A stretch of DNA of 11,914 nt, taken from NCBI GenBank assembly GCA_001931875.2, contig MSJH02000065.1, positions 1-11,914 on the forward strand, in the 5' to 3' direction. The notes beneath the pieces were generated by a model. That model did no database searches. It was not told where the DNA came from and was given only the letters and a program-made list of their open reading frames with translations. This DNA is from Byssochlamys sp. IMV 00236. Taxonomy: Eukaryota > Ascomycota > Eurotiomycetes > Eurotiales > Thermoascaceae. Made by a program: the position numbers and the translations under genes. Shown piece after piece: positions 1 through 7,313 of the stretch (the first letter of the stretch is position 1; each line of letters begins with the position of its first letter).

Positions 1-362
1 TATGACTACATGTTCTTCTGATTTCATGGAAAGACCGAATAAAGAATTTAAACTTTTACAAACAGACTAGTATTGAATTAATTTCAACTCCAAGACAGCC
101 CACATGTTAATATTACGAAAATATTCTTGGCGACGACGAATTTACATTTCATGCAACATGAATTTTGTTCTCACCATGGGTGTATTTATTATCGATCACA
201 GGCGAATTTACTTTCCGGAAAGAGTGTATATCAAATTCATTAAACACATAAATGTTTACTCCAAACTGAAGGCGACATTTTATTGTTATGATATTTTATT
301 TTCTGATTGGGTGATGGAACGAGTATATATAAATTAAACCTCTTTTACAGTGGTTGTAAGGG
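1..362. other. No gene recognised; AT-rich flank
   Basis: An open frame at 104-337 on the plus strand (77 codons) has an arginine/tyrosine/isoleucine-rich translation that I cannot match to any family and that lacks splice or domain signals. A short open stretch from the ATG at 3 (about 22 codons, to the TAG at 69-71) is equally unrecognised. Two weakly similar segments (about 137-154 and 203-219, both with CGAATTTAC) are too diverged to call a repeat. This may be 5' sequence of the decayed gene that follows. Confidence 0.3.
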
Positions 363-762
363 TTGAGTTTACGGTTGCGTTTACGGATGTTCCCTTTGTT
401 ATTATTCAGTGTGATGTCTCTGCCAACAAATCTAACCTCTGGAAAAGCCAGAATAACAAAGCGCATTATGAGAGATTCAAAAGTAATGGACTACATTACT
501 GAGGTAATAACTAAAACCAGAAACGACTATTTCAAGGGTAATTGTAAATGGAGAGATGGGACCCGTTCAGATATAGTTCTTGATCTTGAACCCAAATCCT
601 TTTCTTTAAAACTCCTTCCTATCATCCTGGAGATCTAGCATACGACAAACAATAAATTCAAGAGAAGGGCCATCAACTACTGTCTACAAGACAATTCAAG
701 ATACGATGTAGAGCCCATTATTCTGATCATATGTGTGGGAACGCTTCATAATAAAACCAAAA
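363..762 (+). pseudogene. Decayed PD-(D/E)XK-like hypothetical gene (Mucorales-type family)
   Basis: Seen: one frame from about 366 reads FTVAFTDVPFVIIQCDV and continues to about 'FKSNGLHY' (near 498). The downstream frame then resumes as TEVITKTRNDYF and runs through GTRSDIVL and LLPIILEI to a TAG at 636-638. Past the stop the same frame continues with NNKFKRRAINYCLQ and EPIILIICVGTLHNK to a TAA near 762. So there is one single-base frameshift (near 495-500) and one internal stop, which looks like CAG to TAG. Inference: the Asp of 'SDIV' followed about 17 residues later by 'ILEI(Q)' fits the D...E-x-Q/K layout of PD-(D/E)XK folds such as the Rpn/PDDEXK_2 class. I also associate this architecture with multicopy hypothetical genes of Mucorales. 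It is not expected to make a full protein. Confidence is good for a broken gene and modest for the fold. Confidence 0.5.
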
Positions 763-1303
763 AATAAAACAATCAGCACACAGTCGGAAGGGATAGTTTA
801 TAATGTTACCTTCTAGTGTCATGCTTTAGAAACGAAACGATTGATTCAAGAAATGGCTGGATTGGCTAAAAGACCAAGGGCTTTGGGCTCATCTTGTACC
901 AAACATAATGGATTTATCCTGATGGAGTATGGCTCACACTTTGCTGGATTCCCTTAAACCAATCAACCATTATTCAAGTTGCTAAAGCAATTAAATAGAA
1001 CCTGGTGTCATATAGTTGATTTAACATATTATGAACAGGTCAAAATAAAAATTAAATAAATCAAAGGCGATTTTTAAAGCTGTACGTAGACCGAAAATTG
1101 CATACGCCATCAAAAACGTTTTTTTAAGCAAAATAAGCTTTTCCATTTTTTTACGAACCTCTTCCATTCATAGATTTCAATGAACATAAATCAAGGTAGA
1201 TTAGATTCTCCTGAACTAATCTATATAAAATTCTCATTCTGCGTTTTAACTTTAGCTTTGATATCTTTTTTCGACGGAAACGCTTTGTAACTTTATTACT
1301 ACA
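763..1303. other. No firm gene; possible eroded tail of the preceding pseudogene
   Basis: Short open pieces on the plus strand (for example around 840-950 and 950-1007) are interrupted by stops and frame changes about every 20-40 codons. A fragment ending in 'STIIQVAKAIK' (about 965-1003) could be the remains of the C-terminal part of the preceding gene, but the resemblance is weak. At 1242-1253 the sequence TTTTAACTTTAG looks like a splice acceptor, with a CTAATC branch-like motif near 1216, and may open the next gene's exon. No RNA gene or other repeat was recognised. Confidence 0.3.
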
Positions 1304-2097
1304 CATACTCCTTTGGTTGAAAATTATATCCGCCAGTTCTCTAAAGCAGCCGATGCAAGAAAGAATTTAGTGAACAAATTTAAATCAGAATATAAAATAA
1401 AAAAACCCCAGAAGCAAGAGATCCCCAGCGATTACTTTTGACTTTGACACGCTGTGGTCGTCTACACAGGTTAACAAGATACTTACAAGTGAACGAGATA
1501 AAGTATCTGTTGCTCTTATCAAAGCCAGTAGTGCAGAAATTACGAAAAAACTACAGGTAAATGACAAATAAATAAGGTGCTTTGATACACATATTGACAA
1601 TGATACGTTTTATTGTCATTAAAATACAGGTACCGGTGGCAGAAGAAGAAGAGGAGAAGAATCAGAATACAGCAGATAAGAACAACAATAGTGAACAGAC
1701 CTTGCGGGAAGAAGATGGTGATGATGGAGAACCCAACTCTGTAAATGAGAATGATGGCTATTCAAACGAAAGAAGTGATGATGCCACTGACGAAAACTTA
1801 GGAGAGGATACTAGTACTGCTTGTTTATACTACCGTGCTGAGATTCGTACTGTTCCGCTTAGCCGTGGATTCTCTTTTAAAAACGTGCTTAGTCCTACTG
1901 GATGTTAAGTTATTCTTTGGATGTAACGATTAGATTATGGTTGAGCCATCGTCCATCATGAGCTGAATAATACGGCTATATACGCTTTATATCTTTTAAA
2001 ACGCTTTCTATGCATAGTGGATAGAGAAGCAACACCGTATATTAACACAAGAAGTATTGTGGTTCTAATTTTACTCAGGACAAGGTATCACTGACTA

Positions 2098-2149
2098 TGG
2101 TTAAGTAGAGTGGTTAAGTACAGTGGTAAGCTCAAGTGGTAGTCCAAAG
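2098..2149. repeat. Four-copy 13-bp imperfect tandem repeat
   Basis: Four consecutive 13-nt units: TGGTTAAGTAGAG (2098-2110), TGGTTAAGTACAG (2111-2123), TGGTAAGCTCAAG (2124-2136) and TGGTAGTCCAAAG (2137-2149). Units 1 and 2 differ by one base, while 3 and 4 have drifted more. The array sits directly upstream of the exon that encodes FPGADIFW. Since 13 is not a multiple of 3, it cannot preserve a reading frame. Confidence 0.7.
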
Positions 2150-2519
2150 CAAGAGAGACTTTCCAGGTGCAGACATATTCTGGATCACCTCCTTAGTATA
2201 CATCCTCAATAATAACGAAGATGAATTTATAAGCATTATATCATCAGATGAAGGGGTTCCTGCCTATTTGAAGCAATTTGAACTATTCCAATTAAAGGCT
2301 TTTAAAAAGGCAAAAACAGTTGGTCTGTTTGTTAATGCAGATTTGTATCAAATTTTGTAAGTAAAAATTTTTATTTTGATATATTTATCTATTGATGCCT
2401 CTGCTTTAGATCTCTATATCATATTATACTATTGAAGAAAGACCGGGCTTATCCTGACATAAAGATGGATGACTTATATAAGCAGATGTTGGAATTTCAC
2501 AAGTGCGATGCAAATATTG

Positions 2520-2544
2520 AAAAAAAAAAAAAAAAAAAAAAAAA
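2520..2544 (+). repeat. A25 homopolymer inside an exon
   Basis: Twenty-five consecutive A residues follow codons for 'CDANI' in exon 2410-2573. Reading straight through gives a poly-Lys run and then Asn-Val-stop. The downstream segment that continues correctly (TFDAIAEVF, then a phase-matched splice) needs a run one base shorter (or two longer). Slippage, true decay or a sequencing or assembly length error are all possible. Confidence 0.85.
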
Positions 2545-3264
2545 CGTTTGATGCTATAGCGGAAGTATTCAGGGTAAATAAGCTTAAAGGTTAACATGGA
2601 TTTATTATGATATCTCATATATTCTTTTTTTAGGGCATTGGTGAGGTTCCCGACAGAGATAAATTAAAGATCAAATTATTTAAAATATATGAAGAAGCCG
2701 AAAAAGAAGACCGAAAAGTCATTGATGTTTTAATCAATTTGTGCGTAGTATACACGCAGTAAAAGGAAAATTTATGATATTAGGATCCATAAACTAATCC
2801 AATTCTTTATTTTAGATTAAACAAATTACCGAATGAAGAAACTATTGATTATACCGTTGAAGAGCAAGGACTTATCAACAACTTCGTTGATCCTATACTC
2901 AGTCCATTATTGCATAGACCAGAAAAAGAGAAACCTTTTTTATGGTAAATGGCCTGACATGAACTTATAATATTATTAGTGATATTAATTCTACATCTAA
3001 TCGATAGGCTAGGCAGAATGGTGACAAAAACATACAATACCCGCCCTGATGCTGGTTGCGCTATAATTCATGAGAGAAGAATCGAAAGGTTTTCCTGTTT
3101 TGCCGGAGTGAAGGCAGAATATAAGAAAAAGGATACATTGTCTACCCACCAAGATTTATTACGATTAGCATTATTTGGTATGAATGAAATTGAGGATAAC
3201 AATGTTAAATGCATCTTACTTGTGCAGGTCATAGATAAAGTAAATCCTAAATCAATATTATATT

Positions 3265-3695
3265 TTTCATATTTTGTTTATAAATGTATATATGTTAGGC
3301 GCTGTCATAATATACTACGACTGACGGTCCATAAAAAATCGTAAAATATCTTTTGTATTATAGGCTAAGGTATCGACTTTCGGTTCTTGCTATATATACC
3401 AACGCATACATTTTTGCCAGCCATGGTTATATGCTTGCAATGCTCGTTTCCGGATACGTTGATTGAGAAAAGAAGAGATGTCTAAGTCTATGCCCATACC
3501 TACATGGCCTTGTTTGATAGCCTCTATGCGGCTAATGCCCAATATTTGTTCATTCTCATTACAATTGGCGGTAGAGGTGCCACCCGTAAGATCATAGGAT
3601 ACCAGTACTGTGTTGTCCACAATGGTGTCACCAGTACTGCTTCTCGGACTTGTTGTTTCTTGAAATGTAAAAGTGTTTTTGGAATCAGTTTCCAT
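3265..3695 (-). pseudogene. DIRS-like tyrosine recombinase N-terminal fragment, copy A
   Basis: This ORF starts at the ATG at 3693-3695 (CCACCATGG context) inside the RNase H ORF, one nucleotide upstream of that frame (-1). The frames overlap over 172 nt until the RNase H ORF stops at 3524. The first ~70 residues are low-complexity Ser/Thr/Asn/Asp-rich linker. The SAM-like core-binding region follows with SSFLNQRIRKR, LQAYNHGWQKCMRWY, a TAG stop at 3390-3392, then DTLAYNTKDILRFFMDRQS, a second TAG at 3315-3317, and TAPNIYTFINKI with a TGA at 3267-3269. The catalytic domain is absent from this copy, so it cannot recombine. The frame is also open upstream of the ATG as far as 3809. Identity rests on the DIRS context and on the collinear match to copy B (AYDHGW; LSAPTLNVYRF). 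Confidence 0.75.
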
Positions 3696-5371
3696 GGTGG
3701 GTGGGGGTATAAGCCCTTCTTTGGCCAGTCTTGATTGAATGCGTCGTTGGCTGCTGCCTCCGGATCCGGTAACCAACTCCAAAATGTTTGCACTTGGCAG
3801 TTCTATCAAGTAGCAAAAGCGTTGATCGTTCGTCCCCCCCCCAGTAGCGCTCGATTGTCTTGAACCATTTCTTTGAGAGTTTCCTCCGGCTGAGCTGATC
3901 TGCCTTGATGTTTTCTACTCCTGGAATGCGGTGGTACAGGACAGTCAGGTTGTAGTCGTTCGCTAGCTCCTGAATTTGTAGTGCAAGTGTCTAGAGTAGG
4001 TACGATGCTATTCCTCCTACCTTCGTCACGTATTTTAGGGCAGTTCGGCTGTCGGAGAACAGCCGTATTGTCGAGTTTTTGACGCTTGGTGCGTGATATT
4101 TTAAAGCAAAGTAGATCGTCCTCAGTTCCCTTACATTTATTGAAGTCTCTTTTTCTTCCTCTGTTCAATATCCTGAAGTCTCCAGTATTTTCGATTTCAC
4201 TCCACAGCCCGTGTTTGAAGCATCTACGTGGATTGTCAGAGCCGGTGTCAAGGTCTCTGGAGATGTCATATGGATTGGTAAACCGTTCTTGTTCATTGAC
4301 CAGTTTTCCCACCATTATAAGTCCTGCAGGCTGTTCTTGGGCAGCGGGCATGGTCCTTCCCAATTCTTTTTGCCGCTCAGCCTTAAGCTCTTCGTTAGGT
4401 TCCGTTGAGGATGTCGAACATGCAGTATGGCTTCTCCGATTGCTGGGATTACTGACGTCATTTTCCCGATTAGGCTTGCCACCCAACGGCAGGATCTAAT
4501 GATTGTAGATTTCATGGCCTGTCTTGAGCGCTGTATAATTTTGTTCAACTTCTCCTGAGGAACCTTGATTCTCATCGATTTGGTGTTGAAATTGAAGCCT
4601 AGGAAATCCTGTAATTGTGATGGAGTTAGCACACTCTTTTCTCAGTTTATCAAGAAGCCCAATGATATTAAATGATTTATTACTGTTTTGATAATCTTCT
4701 TCATTTCAGTCGTCGATTTCTCCAAGAGACAGATGTCATCCAGGTAGTAGACTAAGCGAATACCTTGTTTCCGGAGTGGTTCTATTGCATACCGCATCAG
4801 CTTTGAGAAGACTCTCGGTGCCACGCTCAACCTGAAAGCCAGTGAGCGATATTGGTAAACGATGTCCTTGTGAAGAAATGAAAGGAAAGGTCTTGGTTCT
4901 TCGTGCATTGGCACGACCACGTACGCATCTTTCAAATCTAATTTTACCATGAGGTCGCCTTCTTCTACGATGTCCCGTAGTGCTGGAATACCTTCCATTT
5001 TGAAGTGTTAGCATTGGACGCCTTTTGGTAGGTTCTTGGATCGTAAAGAAGTTGGAGAGGAATTGCCTTGATTGAGAAGGAGATTTCTCGATTATCCCTG
5101 CTTGAAGGAGCTTCTCCACTGCTGAATCGACGGCTGCTTGTTCTTCGGTTGCAAATATCATTTCTTTGTGCCGCCATGGGATTGGTTTGGAAGACCATTG
5201 GATCCGATAACCTTCGTATATGATGGACACCGGCCACAGGTGATTCACCATTTCTCTCCACTTGTGTGCAAACTGTTGTAGACGACTTTCTGGAAGCGAG
5301 CCATCTGACAGAACTGTGTAATGTTGTGGAGGACTGGATGATGACATCGTTAGTGGACTCGTAGTGGCCAT
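3524..5371 (-). pseudogene. DIRS-like reverse transcriptase-RNase H polyprotein, copy A
   Basis: From the 5' end: RT N-terminal region (5371-about 5012, with GIIEKSPSQSRQFLSNFF), then a frame change with apparent loss of about a dozen codons near 5010. The RT core (4998-4645) has motif A LMVKLDLKDAY, motif B FRLSVAPRVF and the catalytic YLDD (4735-4746). Motif B has Arg (AGG at 4831-4833) where Gly is usual. RNase H follows with IHVDASNTGCG, NVRELRTIYFAL and RLFSDSRTALKY, which supply the acidic residues, and then HRIPGVENIKADQLSRR. The C-terminal tail (about 3830-3524) carries SWLPDPEAAANDAF, PPWKLIPK and VTPLWTTQYWYPM. In-frame stops: TGA 4642-4644, TAA 4315-4317, TGA 4165-4167, TAG 3991-3993, and TGA plus TAG at 3803-3808. 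A frameshift falls at C9 (3834-3842). The ATG at 5371 has an in-frame stop about 13 codons upstream and may not be the ancestral start. Confidence 0.85.
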
Positions 5372-5400
5372 TGAGTCCTGTATCAGTGAGGACGGGAAAG

Positions 5401-5476
5401 ATTCAGCCTATCCTTACGTTTTTGTATGGAAACGAAACAAGGTGCTGATATGTGTGTATTCAGGATAGGCTTGAAT
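5401..5476. repeat. Inverted repeat with ~49-nt loop at the 5' edge of element A
   Basis: Left arm ATTCAGCCTATCC (5401-5413) is the reverse complement of right arm GGATAGGCTTGAAT (5463-5476) except for one extra T. The pair could form a stem of about 13 bp around a loop of roughly 49 nt. It lies exactly where recognisable element A coding stops, so it may be a remnant of a terminal or internal repeat of the element or an unrelated small palindromic insertion. Confidence 0.6.
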
Positions 5477-5923
5477 TAATGCGCTGAAAAACTATCGGTT
5501 ACCATCTCTTAAAAAGAGAATGGTACTATACATAAATTACTTTCCGCTAAACACACTCTCGCCAAGAGGTTTGTGATGATAATGTGCAGTGAAGAGTTTT
5601 ATGCTATTATCAGATCCATTTCACTGTTAGGAATGTAGTTGTTCTTTTGATTGCTTAATATCCCATCACTATAAGATAGATGCAAGGGATTGAAGAAAAG
5701 TCATTATTATTATTATCTCTGGATCAAGAGCTTCATTTCATTCAGACCTTCTTTTTTTTTTGCACAAAAGATCATTGATATAAAGTTATACATCGTTTGG
5801 TCAATTTTTATTTTATGTATTATCTGTTAACAAAGAGTGTGGCATGAAAGAGTCTAGTATCACATCTCCCATTCACTATAGCAACCGTGTGATTATTGCT
5901 GTTCAGGATTATTTCTTGGCACA
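5477..5923. other. AT-rich interval upstream of CHS5; no gene seen
   Basis: No supported ORF on either strand. It holds a small imperfect hairpin at 5501-5524 (ACCATCTCTT, AAA, AAGAGAATGGT), an ATT microsatellite-like stretch near 5703-5717 and a T-run near 5751-5760. This is presumably the CHS5 promoter and 5' UTR region. No core promoter motif was convincing enough to call. Confidence 0.4.
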
Positions 5924-6008
5924 ATGTCGGGCGAAACCCCCACCTGCAAGATCGAGTAAAGTTATTTTAATTGGCCGCCTATTTTTTACATGTACTTTAT
6001 TTCTACAG
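5924..6008 (+). other. Possible upstream CHS5 exon (5924-5955) and 53-nt intron (5956-6008)
   Basis: ATG at 5924 opens MSGETPTCKI; a GTAAAG donor at 5956 and a TTCTACAG acceptor ending at 6008 give a 53-nt intron, the same size as the other introns here. Splicing keeps frame into the CHS5 reading (…IDLYLLI then the Met at 6025). So either the protein has a 16-residue N-terminal extension, or this is a 5' UTR intron and translation starts at 6025, which is closer to the usual Chs5 N-terminus. Confidence 0.5.
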
Positions 6009-6024
6009 TTTATATTTATTGATA

Positions 6025-6974
6025 ATGACCTCAGTACAGTTTACAGTAGGCAAGTTAGATGCTGGAATGGTACACTTTAAAATCACTTGAAAACAAAGAG
6101 AGAGAGAGCTTAACGTCTTTTATTTTAGGCCATTCTCTTAACTGAGGACCATCATCTCATCGAGTTTCCTTCACTTCTACTTCCAAAGGGCGTCACGTCT
6201 GGAAGTATTGTCAACATTGCAGTGAGCCGCAACAAATCTGAAGAGGATAAAAAGATGAAAGAGTTTTGGCAGTTGCAGGATGCCATTTTAGATAAGTTTG
6301 GAATTGTTGAACCTGATGCACCTGTTGTTCGCGTCAAGAACATCACTCAGACATCACTCATTCTTGAGTGGGACTCACTGACGTTGCATACAGCCAAGCT
6401 TCGTTCATTAGATATATACAAGAATAATGTCAAGTTAGCTCAGGTATGATAATAGTAATAATAATAAGAATGTATTGATTAACACATACATGATAGCATG
6501 TACCCATCGACACTAGCTTTATCAAGTTATCAGGCCTTGATGTGGATCATGAATTTGAGTTTTATATTGTCATCAAGACAACTGCAGGCGAGTATAGATC
6601 AAACACGGTTACTGCACGCACACACAAGATGGATAATCTGACGGGTATTCGGGTTGCCTTTGGTATGTTTGAACAGCCAGAGCCAGGGATGACAGAATTA
6701 AAGGATCTGTTGGCAAAGATGGGTGCATCATGGACAGATGAAGTTACTGTAGAGACAACACATCTCTTGGCTCAACTTCCTGGTGGTTCAAATTATGAAA
6801 AGGCAGTACAACATTCAATACCCATTGTGAAGCCAGAATGGTTGGTGCAATGTGATAGAAACAAAAAGATTCAGGCAAGTTTCTTAATTGACATTGCTTT
6901 TCATCGCCATTAATCTCTTTTTGATATAGCCTGCTTTACCTTACTATATAGTCAATGTATCTCATCATGAATAA
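6025..6974 (+). CDS. CHS5: Chs5-like exomer scaffold protein (FN3-BRCT), complete, 4 exons
   Basis: Chs5 is the core of the exomer coat, which with Arf1 sorts cargo such as chitin synthase from the trans-Golgi to the plasma membrane. Exons 6025-6069, 6129-6443, 6497-6874 and 6930-6974 give 260 aa, all junctions in phase 0. Residues 4-55 (VQFTVGKLDAGM, AILLTEDHHLIEFPSLLLP, GSIVNIAVSRN) match the conserved Chs5 N-terminus. Residues 77-165 are fibronectin type III (DAPVVRVKNITQTSLILEWD ... TTAGEYRSNTVTARTH). About 167-256 is BRCT (IRVAFGMFEQPE, VKPEWL with the typical Trp at 235, ending PALPYYIV). The last intron (6875-6929) has a GC donor; reading through it would replace the BRCT end with an unrelated tail. 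Yeast Chs5 is far longer owing to a lysine-rich C-terminal tail absent here. An earlier start at 5924 is possible. The gene looks intact and lies between two DIRS elements on the opposite strand. Confidence 0.88.
6875..6929 (+). other. GC-AG intron in CHS5
   Basis: The exon ends KKIQ with CAG followed by GCAAGT, the consensus for non-canonical GC donors. The acceptor GATATAG ends at 6929. Splicing gives IQPALPYYIV, the expected end of the BRCT fold; no GT donor nearby gives the same join. Length is 55 nt. Confidence 0.7.
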
Positions 6975-7313
6975 CTTGTTCCTTATATAAAAAGTGCGCG
7001 CCAAAAAAGAATATTTCTATTGGTCAACTGAATTATGTTTGTAATTGATGTCTTTAAAGTTTTTTTCATGTAGAACAGAAGCTTAAATTGTTAATGTGAT
7101 CTAAAAAAAAATTCAATCGCTTGACAAGAGGAAAGGAAAATCCTTAATCTCATGACAATATCTGTGGTTGATTCACAGTAGAAGAGTTTATGCTTGCTTT
7201 TATGGACAGTTGTAAGGAAATTGTAACATGCTCAAAATCACCTTTCCACAAAACTAAATGACTGCATTTCTATTGACTGGCTGAGCTTTTGTCGTTAGCG
7301 TCCTTCCCCTTTT
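6975..7313. other. AT-rich interval between CHS5 and element B; no gene seen
   Basis: No supported ORF. It contains the CHS5 3' UTR; no clean AATAAA was seen. Two similar direct segments, ATTTCTATTGGTCAACTGA (about 7014-7032) and ATTTCTATTGACTGGCTGA (about 7266-7284), could be a diverged repeat bounding the 3' end of element B, but the match is partial. Confidence 0.3.

Larger units (their letters stand above)
1304..3227 (+). pseudogene. Interrupted, multi-exon Mucorales-type hypothetical gene with an RPDA...VK motif
   Basis: Readable exons: about 1304-1556 (one frameshift near 1430), 1630-about 1815 (Glu/Asp/Asn-rich linker), about 2136-2356, 2410-2573, 2634-2740, 2816-2944 and 3008-3227. 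Introns 1557-1629, 2357-2409, 2574-2633, 2741-2815 and 2945-3007 are all GT-AG, and every junction keeps phase. Recognisable stretches are FPGADIFWITSLVYILNN, LINNFVDPILSPLLHRP, and near the end TRPDAGCAIIHER...FAGVKAEYK...DLLRLALFGMNEI. RPD followed by xVK resembles a degenerate PD-(D/E)XK nuclease core, although the usual Glu before x-Lys is Gly/Ala here. Stops lie between 1815 and 2136, and an A25 run (2520-2544) puts exon 2410-2573 out of frame by one base. Coding ends at 3227, just before the antisense retroelement, and no continuation was found beyond it. Function is unknown. The exon structure is well supported, the family assignment less so. Confidence 0.5.
3265..5400 (-). mobile_element. 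DIRS-like retroelement copy A (defective, 5' and 3' truncated)
   Basis: Minus-strand order is reverse transcriptase, RNase H, then the start of a tyrosine recombinase, which is the DIRS-order (YR) layout. No LTR, DDE integrase or aspartic protease is seen. The recombinase reading persists down to about 3270 (TAPNIYTFINKI) and then stops matching, so the 3' edge is near 3265. The 5' edge is near 5400, just before an inverted repeat at 5401-5476. A gag-like ORF, terminal inverted repeats and the rest of the recombinase are missing. The element lies antisense to, and immediately after, the interrupted gene ending at 3227. Multiple stops, a deletion near 5010 and a C9 frameshift show that it is dead. 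Confidence 0.85.

Noticed and set aside
104..337. 77-codon plus-strand ORF
   Set aside because: No recognisable motif, no splice or start context and typical chance length for AT-rich DNA; kept only as an unexplained flank.
3806..4486. 226-codon minus-strand ORF
   Set aside because: Mostly a shadow frame of RNase H; only its last few residues (RTINAFAT) belong to the real reading after the C9 frameshift.
3504..4499. Plus-strand ORFs across element A
   Set aside because: They are antisense to RT-RNase H and recombinase coding and show no independent similarity.
4736..5371. The 211-codon minus-strand ORF as one protein
   Set aside because: Only its first part (to about 5012) is RT N-terminal sequence; after the deletion the frame is a shadow of the RT core, which continues in the frame of 4998-4642.
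3265..5400. Element A as an LTR retrotransposon or a LINE
   Set aside because: There is no LTR, integrase, protease or endonuclease; the RT-RNase H-tyrosine recombinase order with overlapping ORFs is that of DIRS elements.
6875..6913. CHS5 ending by read-through after KKIQ (ASFLIDIAFHRH)
   Set aside because: The GC-AG splice gives the expected BRCT end; read-through gives an unrelated tail.
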